This document shows, piece by piece, positions 22,738-34,575 of a stretch of DNA of 64,000 nucleotides (its first letter is position 1; every line of letters begins with the position of its first letter). Made by a program: the position numbers and the translations under genes. The stretch is from Triglochin maritima (lineage: Eukaryota; Streptophyta; Magnoliopsida; Alismatales; Juncaginaceae): positions 27,054,501 to 27,118,500 of the forward strand of contig OY821786.1 of NCBI GenBank assembly GCA_963682175.1, in the 5' to 3' direction. The notes below the pieces were generated by a model. That model made no database searches. It was not told the DNA's origin and saw only the letters and a program-made list of their open reading frames with translations.

Positions 22738-24393
22738 TTTTAATACTCTAATATGTTCCTCTGGAGTTAATAATTCTGTGTTTGGCACTACTTAAGTTGA
22801 ATCTGGGTTGGTGCGGGAATTTGAATTATATGTATGATTTGAAATTGAATTGTATTTTTTCATTTGTCATTTGAGTTCTGTAGAATGAGACTAACTCCTC
22901 TCTTTTATCGACATTGCAAGCGACAGAAAGAGAACTCTTCTTGAAGGAGCAAGCTGAAATTTTTTATTGAATTGTATTTTTAATTTTTGTTACATGACTG
23001 GATGAAAACATTATCATTAATTATTTATGTTTGTGTTCTTATATTATTTATTTGTATTTAGTTTAATGTTCATTGATCTCCTTCACTATTTGTAAATACC
23101 AATAACAAAATTACATTGTTTTTACATTTTATAGTAAATTCCAATGATTTGCACAAACAACAAAATTTGAATTCCATCATATTCTAGTTACAGGCACAAA
23201 CGACCGAATTTCGTCGAATAGAATTTAAATTCAGCTGGATTCTACTTTCCATTGCTTTCCTATTGACTCCCGGAATCCACATTCCACCTTATTCTTGTGC
23301 ATAAACACCTTATTAGGGTATGGTCTGTCCTTTTAAGCCTTTTTATGCTAATGAATAAAATTGTTTATATTGCAGGCATCAATGACTTTCAACCATCGAA
23401 GTGTACGTGGGAATCATTCGAGACGGAACTTTCACTTATTACTGACAACCAGCAGATGATATTCCAGAAGACACCATTCGCTAAATTCCTGAGAATGTAA
23501 AAGAATCACTGTAGATAATGACATCCTTGACTTCATGATTGAAAATTTGAGGTGGAAGAAGGTGGGTTCAAGATAAGGAATAAACTCCTGAATTTCAACA
23601 CCACCGATGTGGCAATCATATTAGCATTGTAAAAGGGAGGAATGCCAGTCGACATAAGTAAAATGAAATTGGCTAAACGAGCTGGTCGGAGACTAGATAA
23701 GAAGGAATTAAAGATACAACTGAGGGAGGCCAAGGAAAGAGGAGATGATGTTGGATATGTCAACTACTTATCTGTCTTCTTTTTACTACATTCCTATTTT
23801 GTGATGGCATAAATAGAGTGAAGGAATGGTACATGTCTTCTGTTGAAAGACTGGAAGACATGAGAAAGTATGCATGTGCAAAGGTGGTTTTTGAGTTCTT
23901 GCATGCTGGCATAGAAAAAGCCAGTATAGAGCTAAAGAAAAGAAAATCTTCAGGCAACCTTGCCCCCAAAGAAGAGGAACATTGATGAATGCATTGCTAT
24001 ACTTCAGGTTAAAAAAATCAGATTTGAAATATTTGCAAAACATTTCATGTTTTTAATAGGTTTTCGTGACACCAAATATCGACATATTGCTGTAGGTATG
24101 GTTGTGTTAGAAGTTAACAATTGAGAATGTAAAGCCACCTTGCATTCCAAGAGTCAATAGATGGAGTTCCCTATTAAAGGATACGAGTCTGTTCTTTAAA
24201 GAAAGGATATGTCCTTTGAACTGAAGTTTGCCCTTTAAAGGGCACATATGTCATTTAAAGGGCACATATGTCGTTTAAAGGAAACAAGTCTAATCTTTAA
24301 AGCACAAATCCGTCCTTGAAAGCTATAAACTCGAAAGTTCCCTTTAAAACTCAAGCATACACGATACTATCACTCATGATACTATGCATATTG
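22738..24393. other. Unassigned flank holding a degraded transposon-associated gene
   Basis: AT-rich DNA between copia I and E2. 22738-23290 shows nothing coding. 23380-23985 carries the coding remnant listed separately. 24165-24330 is a local repeat of CTTTAAAG and GGGCACATATGTC units. Confidence 0.5.
23379..23985 (+). pseudogene. Degraded gene resembling plant DUF1985/mobile-domain proteins
   Basis: A likely splice acceptor (TTTATATTGCAG|GC, ending about 23376) opens into FEFELS-type sequence. Broken frames then read GFKIRNKLLNFNTTDVAIILAL, MPVDISKMKLAKRAGRRLDKK, NYLSVFFLLHSYFVMA, and MRKYACAKVVFEFLHAGIEK. This succession resembles transposon-associated DUF1985 or plant-mobile-domain proteins, which often ride in Mutator-type elements. 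Stops at about 23498, 23629 and 23809 and frame changes show decay. The family call is from pattern memory only; no terminal inverted repeats were found. Confidence 0.4.
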
Positions 24394-24408
24394 TTGAGTA
24401 GCATATCA
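24394..24408 (+). repeat. E2 LTR (family 3), first fragment
   Basis: TGAGTAGCATATCA matches the minus-strand start of E1. Copia J follows, with TATCA duplicated at 24404-24408 and 31982-31986. The LTR resumes at 31982. Being so short, this piece is convincing only because the duplication and right fragment agree. Confidence 0.65.
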
Positions 24409-24577
24409 TGATAACATTGAGCTTCAATTCACTAATACTATGCATATTGTTAGGGGGTATCTTATACATGCATAGTTTACATATATGAAGGGGGAGCAAT
24501 CATATAGAAAAATGGAGAACTTAAATTGAAACTCAAACATTAAGATATAGGTTTGCCATCATGAAAAAGGGGGAGAT

Positions 24578-25734
24578 TGTTAACTTTTTGGCCTTGAACT
24601 ATATTAATTTTGATGATTAATCAAATAATCTTAATCAATCAAATTGAGCAAACACGATTACGTGCATTGCATACATATGTGTATACTTGTAATCATCTTA
24701 ATTGTTTGATCAAGATAATCAAGAAAATTAGCATTGGGACAAAGACATCAAGACTCAAGACTTGTAATGAAAGCTTTGGACCAAGAGAAGTAATTTTGTA
24801 TTTAATGAGTCCATAAGGTTTAATGTAAACTTGAGCACTAGGATTCTGTCCCGTCAAGATTCGGTAAACCAAACCCTTTACGGACAACCGAACTTCAGTA
24901 ATTACAGCCCAACCAATCTTACTGTCCACCTTGGAATGGTGAACCGAATGGAATTCGGTTAACCAAAATTAAATAGGGAAATTGAAAATAGTTACTAGAA
25001 GTTGGTGAACGGTGATCCGAACTCTATTCGGTCAACCGTATGCTTTGTTCAGACCAATCCATTTGTAGTGTCTCGGACTACCGTTACATGAACGGTCGAC
25101 CGAACCAAGTCAAAAATCTGCCCGAGCTTATTTCACATCTTGCTTCTCAATGCTCCATTTCCCCCACCAACTCCCAAATGGCTAGTAGAGTTTGAAGGCA
25201 TATAGATAGGATCACATTTGTTGGTTTTAGAGCTCTTGAACACTTCCTATCTATCTCATACTCAAAGCCAAATCATCTTCATCTTCAAGCTCTCATTCTC
25301 TACACTCAAGCTAAAACTTCACCACTTGCATATACATTCAATATCAATATCCAAGTGTGCTCAAGTATAGAGTGTTAGTGAGATAGTGATTCCATTTCCA
25401 TATTCAAGAATCACCCAAGTATTGGAAAGCTTCGAGGAAGCTCCCTCTCAGATTGTGAGAGGAGACACGAGCAAGGCGAGGTTGTTCACAAGGCTCGGTG
25501 TTGTAAACGACGTTTATCTCGGCCCGGAACGGAGATCGGTTGATGGAACCGTAAGCGAGGCTCGAAGATCGAGCAAGGCTTGCGAGGAGGACTAGGACCG
25601 GGGTGCGGTGTTGAACCTCTCTAAACTCCGATGTCGATGATTTTGTGGTTTGCAATTGTCTTCTCCCTTAATCCTTCAATTAGTGTTTTTAATTCCGCAT
25701 TTATCTAGTGATTAAAGGGTCATAAATCCTAACA
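24578..25734 (+). repeat. Middle LTR of copia J
   Basis: TGTTAACTTTTTGGCC to AATCCTAACA. Preceded by the purine tract AAAAAGGGGGAGAT, as a 3' LTR is, and followed by a primer site, as a 5' LTR is. Compared with the J 3' LTR, it lacks a segment between two GGACAACCGAAC-like repeats near 24888. Confidence 0.85.
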
Positions 25735-25736
25735 AT

Positions 25737-25748
25737 TGGTATCAGAGC
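25737..25748 (+). promoter_or_regulatory. Primer binding site of copia J
   Basis: TGGTATCAGAGC, two bases after the middle LTR, identical to copia I. Confidence 0.9.
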
Positions 25749-25787
25749 ATTAGATTGCTAATTTCATTTACTTAATCGTAATTTAGC

Positions 25788-27247
25788 ATGACATCTACTT
25801 CTAATCAATGTGAAGGATTATCCACAACTAAACCACCTTTGTTTAATGAGTTAAAATATGACTATTGGAAGAAAAGAATGAGAATATATGTGCAATCCAA
25901 TGACTTAAAATTTTGGACATTCATCTTAAACACATACACACATCCTAATGACGATGAGATTGTATCCTTAACTAAACCCAAAATTAAGGAAGCGGAGATG
26001 AATTCCCGCATCATGAACATCTTATATTGTGGGTTAAATGAAGGGGAATACAATAGGGTAAGAGGTTGTGAAAGTGCATATGATATATGACATACATTAG
26101 AAATGCACCATGAGGGTTCAAATAGATTGAAAGAAACTCTGATTAATTTGCTTATGCATAAATATGAACTCTTTCTTATGCAATCCTATGAGAACATAAG
26201 CGAGATGCACACTTGCCTCACCGAGATCACTAACTCTCTCAAAGCACTTGGCAAAGATTATAGCAATGGAAATGACTCGAAAGATTCTCCGGTCACTCAC
26301 TGACGATTGGGAGGAGAAGACGATCGTTATCGAAGAATCACAAGATCTCACCAAATTATCGGTCGAGGAGCTTATGGGTAGTCTCATGACATATGAGATA
26401 CAAATGAAAGACCGCATGAAGGGAGACAAGAAATCATTGGGGTTACACACCGTCGCAAATTCCAACAAAGGAGATAGTTACATTGAAGAGTTGGCGACAC
26501 AACAATTCAAGGAGTTCCTCAATGAAGAAAACGAAAGGAGAAAAGAAAAAGAGCAAGAGAAAAGAAAAGAAGAAAGCTCTCAAAGCAACTTGGGACGATT
26601 CATCATCATCATCAATTGAAGGCGAATTTGCCTCAATGTGCTTCATGGCAATAGAAGATGAAGATAGTGAGGTATCTTCTTGCTCTAGTTGTGATTCAAT
26701 TGATTCAAATCATTAAATTCAATAATGAACTTCAAAGTGAATTCAATGAATTGCTTGAGAATTTCGAGAAAATTTGTCAAAAGAACAAACTAGCTAGAAA
26801 GAAAATCAATAAGCTACAATGTCAAATTGAATATATCATGAATGAGAAAAAAAATTACTTGCTAGTCACGATAAAATTGCATTAGAGAACACTCATTTGA
26901 TTGATGAAATTGCAACTCTAAATGCAAAACCTTCATGTAGTGATAATATTCAAGATCTAATTGCTAAGAATGTTTAATTTCAAAAAGATCTTGAAAGATT
27001 CACAAATGGAAAGAAAACGCTTGATAGGCTTATTGGTAGTGAAAGACAATCTTTGGATAAGCATGGTTATGTTAACAACTACAAAAACCATGTTATTCAT
27101 ACTATATTGAATGGAAAGCATTTCTTTGTGAATAAAAGTTCCTCAAGTGTTTGGACACCTAAGACCAAAATGGTTTGGGTACCAAAAACTAATGTCAAAG
27201 GACCCAAGGTTGTTTGGGTACCAAAATCTTCACTTGTAGGTACCTAG
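25788..27247 (+). pseudogene. gag: Copia J gag, broken
   Basis: Close homologue of copia I gag over its full length: NYDYWKKRM-type start, helical copia Gag domain, Lys/Arg tract (about 26530-26580), coiled coil and the C-terminal VWVPK repeats, ending at the same position. A TGA at 26088-26090 replaces the TGG found in copia I (YDIWHTLEM). A two-base deletion near 26268 and further frame changes near 26580, 26715 and 26975 break it. Comparison with I confirms a gag-only family: neither copy has any pol downstream. Confidence 0.85.
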
Positions 27248-27776
27248 AAAGAGGAGGATCGATAGCGATCAGCTCAAGAAAGAAAAGATTGATTCCAAGC
27301 TTCAAGGAAATCATTTAGATCAAATTCATAAAGTCGACATCGCTATCGAACAGAGATTGGAACCAATACCAAATCAAGGATCTACAAATTGGGTGACATT
27401 TTCCATCCTCTTAACTTTAACAATTGGTTCTAATCTAGGGATATTACATGCTTAATTAATATCATACATTATTGCCTTTTAGGCCTTAGTGATAGGAGAA
27501 GCATATAATGTTATATCATCTACTTCAGCGGGAGAATTGTGTAATCCTAACCTTTGCATCATATGTTTTTATTGTTTGCATTTAATTGATGACAAAAGGG
27601 GAGAATAATAATATTGAGCTTCAATTCACTCATACTGTGCATATTGTTAGGGTAAGTATCTTATACATGCATAGTTTACATATATGAAGGGGGAGCAATC
27701 ATATAGAAAATGGGAGAACTTAAATTGAAACTCAAGCATTAAGATATAGGCTTGCCATCATCAAAAAGGGGGAGAT
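27248..27776 (+). other. 3' UTR of copia J
   Basis: Non-coding. It contains several purine tracts (about 27595, 27687, 27765-27776) and a block, TTGAGCTTCAATTCACTCATAC (27625-27646), that reappears at 24418, which is how the truncated first unit of J was recognised. Confidence 0.7.
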
Positions 27777-28100
27777 TGTTAACTTTTTGGCATTGATATG
27801 TAGTAATTTTGATGATTAATCAAATAATCTTAATCAATCAACCTAATCAATCAAAGTGAGAAAACACGATTACATGCATTGCATACATATGTGTATACTT
27901 GTAATCATCTTAATAGGTTGATCAAGATAATCAAGAAAATTAGCATTGGGACAAGACATCAAGACTCAAGACTTGTAATCAAAGCTTTGGACCAAGAGAT
28001 GTAATTTTGTATTTATTGAGTCCATAAGGTTTAATGTAAACTTGAGCACTAGGATTCTGCCCCGTCCAAATTCGGTAAACCGAACCCTTCTTGGACAACC

Positions 28101-28618
28101 AAAATAGTTGTTGATTTGGAACATATAAACTCACAATTTCTGCAAGAACAACTCGAGCAACGCATATACGCATGTCCAATCTAAACTATTTAATCTAGAT
28201 TATCAAGCATCTAAAATCAAACAATTCTAGAAAAAAAATCATTTGAAATCCATTAAAATGATTTTCATGCATCCACAGTTTAAAATTAATTATTTTGAAC
28301 CGCTGTTCATCCAATTTCCAAAAGGAAAGATGAATATTAGTCCTTTTCGGTTTTGTTGATTCCTTTATAAAATAATCATTTAAAATAAAACGAAAATTCT
28401 ATAAATTAGACAAATGTCTAAATTTCAATTCTAACAATCATGTGTGATGTTTTAAAAGATATAAAACCATCAAAACGAATTTATTAGAATTTTATCAACA
28501 AAAACATCGAAAAACTCGAAAAAGACATAAAACCGAATTGTTTTGATTCTAGATGGTAGTCTAAATTGATTTTATAGTTTAAATCAAAGATAATATGAAT
28601 CAAAAGCTCTGATACCAC
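28101..28618 (-). mobile_element. Copia L, leader fragment (inverted)
   Basis: Minus-strand leader after the L primer site (28606-28617, TGGTATCAGAGC on the minus strand). No gag is present; the left boundary near 28100 with the LTR of J is a truncation and not a clean end. AT-rich, non-coding. Confidence 0.65.
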
Positions 28619-30637
28619 TGTTGGATTTCGTGCCCTATAGTATGTATATATTTTCGAAATTTTATAAACATATAGGATCGTAATATTCATATTTTCTTCG
28701 ATTTTCATATAGACATGTATTTGTTTATCCTAATTATTTAACATGCATTAGAATAAACAAACAATTGCAAAGAGGATCATACCTAGAGGTTCTCTAAAAC
28801 CTCTCGAAGATCCGGAGTCGCGTTGATGGTTGAATCGCCCGGTGGATTGCCTCCGAGTATTCACCAAACTCTAAACGAGATTGGAGAGAGAAGAGCTAGC
28901 CTCTCAATCTCCAACAGGGTTTAGAATCTAATTACTAACCCCTCTTTAGTTCCCTTGAGAAGATGATCTCTGAAACTAAAACTAATCTTAAGAATTAAGG
29001 AAATTTCGTGGAGAATTATGGAGAGAGTTTTTGCATGAGAAAAAAAATGAATTAATTTTGAGGTAATGAGATAAACTTGTATTTATAAGTTCTCTCCAAA
29101 TTACCTATTCATGTGCAACCTCTTGCCCATGATTTCCTGCAAACTTCCATCTAACCATCCATTATTTGCTAACAAATAATCTCAGCCACGAATTAAATCA
29201 ATATGGATCAATTCCATGCATGATCTAATTAATTCTTAAATTAATTCTGCATAAAACCGTCTGGACGGTCGACCGTGTTTTGAGATTCGGTCGACCGTTT
29301 AGACCTGGTTTCGGTCGACCGTTAACAATTCGGTCGACCGTTCGTAACAAAAATTATTTCATCAGGATGTTCAGTCGACCGACCGATTATACTCGGTCGA
29401 CCGAAAACGAACAGACGAAATCTTTGTTTACGATGCAACATTCGGTCGACCGTTTACAGTCTAGCGGTCGACCGTTTTTGCACAGTACTTGCAGACTTGT
29501 CAAATTTTGGTTTAACCCCTACAAAATTTGACATTTCGGGATTAGTAGTAAATTCATAACTTATGTAACATATTATCCTATGTAATGATAAATCATTACA
29601 CCCCATAATATTTACATCACATATGAATTTAATTTAGATTCTAATTATGTTATTAATCACAACATAAGTTTGATTTTTGTTGTTCACCCCATGTGTCATA
29701 TTTTCTACATAAAACCCGACACATCTTATGAACTCAAAATTCCCATTTCTCGTTTCCCAGTTTTGTGGTGTGACCTATGGGAGGATCTAAACTAAGTTGG
29801 CAGTGATATTAAGTACTTAATATCACAAGCTATAAGCGGTATCTAGCTACACATTATAGCTCCTAATTATTAGATGTCTTAATTCCACTTAAATCAAAAC
29901 CCGATCCATTTAGTGATGGAGTGCACCACTTGTGTCCGTCCATTGCCTCATGATATTAAGAATACACACAAAGTAGTATTGTGTCATTTTTGTATTTGGT
30001 ATTCATTTCTTGATCTATTTAAGCTAGTTATAAATATGTGACTTAACTCAAATCACATTGTGCACATTATAACTTTGCTTTATCAAGGGGCCCACTAATA
30101 TCATCACTCAATTAATAGGGGCAATGATAATCTTTTGACTAACTATCTTCTCCAACAAAAGTCATACTTAACCAACCAATGCCTTTACACTACACTTATC
30201 GATAGCTCAAGACACTAGTTTAATCAAGCAATTCTTAAGAGATCGGATATAAGTCTCATATCAAAGAACCAAAAGACACAGTAAAACATTAATGACACAG
30301 AAAACACAATTCTATAATGTTTTACTTATTAGGTCTATTCAGTATACAAAAGTAATATCTTCCTCTTTTGTGTACCCGTGTTGTCACTCACTTGTAGAGC
30401 TATAATGATCTATGACCAACACGACAATCTTAACTCGGTAATTAATGTCCCATGTTAATTACCATGATTGCGAATATCTTTTGTTTTATGTAAACCAATA
30501 TCTTTTAGAGCTCTACGGTTAAGGACCAAGAGCCTCTTCCTTAACACTTCTAAAAGACGAATAACATAAACAAGGAACAAAATGATTTCTCATTCAATTC
30601 ATAACAATTGACATTTAAAAGTAAAACTTTTAGAACA
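28619..30637 (-). repeat. Copia L LTR (inverted)
   Basis: Termini TGTT...AACA, with a primer site just outside the low-coordinate end, show this is the 5' LTR of a minus-strand copia element. 29265-29475 holds about seven exact CGGTCGACCG palindromes in 210 bp. It shares that motif, but little else, with the LTRs of I, J and M. No target duplication is readable because the other end is gone. Confidence 0.75.
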
Positions 30638-31981
30638 CATTCCCTTCACGAATAGCCTTGGATCGGTTTTGGACGTTGCTCCAACGGTCACATTTGAATC
30701 GAGTCCACAGATCCCAATTGACTTGTCCTAATTCGGATGACCAAATGCCCATCGGTCAACCGAGTCCTTCTTGACTTTAGGCGCCCAACGACTATTTACA
30801 CGTGGCATTTTACCGTTGCACCCAACGACTATTTGAGCTTTAACTGGAAGAGCAAAACCCGTGCTAACTTTGGTCTACCAAAGTATACACGGACAACCGA
30901 ACTTGAGTAATAAGAGTCCAACCAATCTTACTGTCCACCTTGGAACGGTGAATAGAATGGAATTCGGTTAACCGAAATTAAATGGGGCAAAATTGAAAAT
31001 AGTTACTGGATGTTGGTGAACCATGATCCAAACTCTATTCGGTCAATCGTATGCTTTGCTCAGACCAATCCATTTGTAGTGTCTCAGACTACCGTTAATG
31101 AACGGTCGACCGGACCTGGTCTAAAATCTGTCCGAGCTTATTTCACATCTTGCTTCTCATTGGTCCATTTCCCCACCAACTCCCATACGGCTAGTAGAGT
31201 TTGACGGCTTATAAATAGGATCACATTTGTTGGTTTTAGAGATCTTGAACACATCCTATCTATCCCATACTCAAAGTCAAATCATCTTCATCTTCAAGCT
31301 CTCAATTCTTCTACACTCAAGCCAAAACTTCACCACTTACATATACATTCCATATCAATATCCAAATGTGTTCAAGTATAGAGTGTTAGTGAGATTGTGA
31401 TTTCATTTCCATATTCAAGAATCACCCAAGTATTGTAAAGTATGGGTGTGTAACCGGTCCAGACCGAAAATTTCTCTCGGGTACGGACCTGAGACCGGAT
31501 GGGGTTTTTGTATTAAATTTTTAAAAAAAAAACAAAACCCGAACTGGTCTGGACCGGACCAGACCAAAACAGGTCTGACCCCAGGGTTCGGACCTGAACC
31601 CGGACCTGGATCAGTCGGACTGGTCTGGTCAAAAAAACCGGACCAGATTGGTATATGCTCACCCCTATTATAAAGCTTCAAGGAAGCTCCCTCTCGGATT
31701 GTGAGAGGAGACATGAGCGAGGCGAGGTTGTTTGCGAGGCTCGATGTTGTAAACGACGTTGATCTCGGCCCGAAACGGAGATCGGTTAGTGGAACCGTAA
31801 GCGAGCTCGAGGGATCGAGCAAGGCTTGCGAGGAGGACTAGGACCGGGGTGCAGTGTCAAACCCCTCTAAACTCCGGTGTCGACGATTTTGTGGTTTTGC
31901 AAGTGTCTTCTCCCTTAATCTTTCAATTAATGTTTTTAATTCCGCATTTATCTAGTGATTAGAGGGTCATAGATCCTAACA

Positions 31982-32204
31982 TATCATACATTGTACTAAT
32001 GTTATATATATTTTGTTTTACCCCAATTTTGTGCTACTTGAGTGTTTGTTGTTATATTTCAGGTATTACATAATGAAGAGAAATGAAGAGAAAAATGACC
32101 GAAACGTAATAAGAAATGACTAAAATGTTGCAAAATGGGCATGTCTGTCATACACAAGGACCAATCAGCAAGAGGGAAGGACTTGGACATAAGCCCGAAG
32201 GGAC
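31982..32204 (+). repeat. E2 LTR (family 3), second fragment
   Basis: Continues E2 after copia J. It is homologous to the complement of 12360-12590 in E1, up to CATAAGCCCGAAGGGAC, where D inserted (duplication GGGAC here, TGGAC at 53432-53436). Confidence 0.8.
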
Positions 32205-33196
32205 TGATTGACATCATATCATGCATATATTTGTGTCTTATATCCATTACATTTCACCTAAACAATGCTATGTAACGAGTTTATGTTTAAGTTTCAGGAA
32301 TAAATAGGTTTGAGAAGAAGAGATTCAAAAAGGACTTAAAAGCAAGGGAATGACTAAGATGCAAGACCTATGGACTAAGATTTAAGAGAGAAGGACCTGG
32401 ATGTAAAACCAAAATGACCAATGAGCAAATCAAGAAGCTCCACACCATCACGAGGAGTATTTTGGCAATTAGATCTGGGCGCAAACATCAACAACCAAAT
32501 CGGGTTCACCAAACATCAAGATATCAAGTCCCAAACAAGCCGTCCAAAACCGGGGCCAATCAGACCAAGATGGACCGTCAATCAGCAGCCATAGACCGCC
32601 AATTGACGGTCCAATATGGCCCAATGCCACCCTACTTTGGTGTGGGTGTTTGTTATATTGTCTTATGTCCATTTATGGTATGCATTTTAGTCCCATATCG
32701 GGGCATTTGTCCCCGATTGCCTTTTTTATGACTATAAATAGAATTCTTCCTCTCTTTTTGTATTCACCCATTGCTTGGTGGCATTCTCTCTACTTGGAGT
32801 AAACCTTAGAGCAAAAACTCAAGGTGGAGAAGAATGCTACTAGTAATGTGAGTCATTTAATAAAATAATTTTCATTATTTTGTTCTCATGTTGTCTCTTT
32901 TTTATGCATGCTTAGCTTAGTCTTGTTTCTTTGATCTTAGGCCAAATTAGTTAGAATGTCTCATTTCTTCTTTAGTATAATTGCTAGAATAATTTGTAGT
33001 GAGTAGATCCATCCCCTGGGGGGGAGATGATGTTCATATATATTGTAAAGTTTGGATGTTTGATGAATTTTTGATTGTGTAGACTTGCATGTTTTGTATG
33101 TTCATTGGGGGGATTTTAACCATCTACATGTTGGGAATTTTGATGGGTTTGCCATAAGATTGAGACACTTCCCATGCTTAGTTTTCTCATGTTTAT
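32205..33196 (+). mobile_element. Element D: family-2-like solo LTR, left part
   Basis: Starts TGATTGACATCATATCATGC. Has a U3 palindrome at 32594-32611 with one changed base and a TATA-like CTATAAATAG near 32733. It stops at TTTAT (33192-33196), the target duplication of C, and continues at 52827. Confidence 0.85.
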
Positions 33197-34575
33197 TAAT
33201 GAACGTTTTGTATTAAACCGCAAGTGCACGGCTGCGTTGAAGCGGTGGCAAATATGGGTCGTCCACAGGGAGGTGAGTAGCCTCTCGTTTGCACGAAATC
33301 AAGTGACAAAAATAGGGAAGAGAGTTTGATTATCCTAATCTACGCTACACTACATTACGAAATAACGCATGCATAAGCAAACAACAAACGATTAACTAAA
33401 ACTTAACTAAGAACAAAATAAGAGTGCTGGAATTCAGAAATGGAAAACCCATAAGGGGTGGAGTGAGTGCACACGTGCAAAGAGGTGGGTGTTGAACACA
33501 TTCTTTAAGCACAAATGAAGGTGGTGTTATCATGCATAGGAAGTGTCTAAATGTTATGGCAAAACCTATCAATCCATTCACCAACCTAGTTGATTAACAT
33601 TTACATATACAAGTTGTTTATTTCAGAACCTAAACAAGCATGAGAGGTGTCTAATCATTTTGGCAAAACTCATCAAGTTATAAATTCTATCCTAAACAAG
33701 CAAGCATACATTCATGTTTTATCAACACATTGCAAATAAAGTATTCATTCCATTCTCTAATGCATGTATGAACATCAACTCCACCCCCCAAAGGGGATGG
33801 AACTACTCACTAAACATTAGACTAATTATTAAACTAAGCAAGGAAAGCATATTAACTAAGCTACTAAAACAAATGAAATGAAATTAAACAAAGTAAAACA
33901 AGAAACATGAAACAAACAACATAATAAAGAAACTTTTATTAAAGTGACTCACAATTCAAGTAGAATCCTCCTACTTTAGTGTGTGCTTCAAGGCCTCACT
34001 TCTAGTAGGAAGAATAGCCACTCTAAATGTGAAGTCATTACAATAGAAGGTGAAGAGTTCTATTTATAGCCATATAAAAAGGTAATCCAGGACAATCCCC
34101 CGATGTGGGACTAAACAAATACCAGAAACGGACTAAATACACACTAATACGCGACCCACCAAAATCTTAGCGGATTCGGGCCAAAACAGACCGCCAATTA
34201 GCGGTCTATATGGTTCGGATCCTGCTGGATTTTCTTCTGTGTTTTTCTGGATGTCTTTGGTGGTCTTTGATGCATCTACTGTGTTTATTGGAGCTCCGAC
34301 CCGAATCTAATTGCCAAAATACTCCCCAAGATGGTGTGGAGTTTTCTGTTTTGCTCTTTGATCCTTTGGTCTTACGTCCAGGTCCTTCTCCCTTGCATCT
34401 TAGTCCCCATGTCTCACAATTCAGTCTTTTTTCCCTGCTTTTGGGTCCTTTTATGCCTCATCTCTTCAAACCTATATATTTCTGAAATTCAAACATAAAA
34501 CTCGTCACATAGCATTGTTTAGGTGAAAGATAATGGATATAAGATACAAATGTAAGCATAAAATGATGTCAATCA
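33197..34575 (-). repeat. 3' LTR of element C (family 2)
   Basis: The minus strand begins TGATTGACATCATTTTATGC at 34575 and ends AACGTTCATTA; the terminal CA is mutated to TA. U3 palindrome, one base off, at 34189-34206; TATA-like box near 34060. Complete compared with the internally deleted 5' LTR of the same element. Confidence 0.9.

Larger units (their letters stand above)
24409..31981 (+). mobile_element. Copia J: tandem three-LTR Sirevirus-like element in E2
   Basis: Order: LTR remnant TGATAAC (24409-24415), internal 3' end (24416-24577), complete LTR (24578-25734), internal region with gag (25735-27776), 3' LTR (27777-31981, split by L). Outer 5-bp duplication TATCA fits one integration. 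The layout suggests a tandem LTR-internal-LTR-internal-LTR array whose first unit was almost deleted. Confidence 0.7.
27777..31981 (+). repeat. 3' LTR of copia J, split by copia L
   Basis: Starts TGTTAACTTTTTGGC at 27777; sequence departs at about 28100 and returns at about 30650. It ends GATCCTAACA at 31981, directly followed by TATCA and E2. The right part contains scattered CGGTNNACCG units. A CT-rich/GGACC-rich patch (31445-31670), with many CCGGACC and GGTCTGG units and a run of A, sits in the 3' part and is absent from the other LTR copies; its origin is unclear. Confidence 0.75.
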
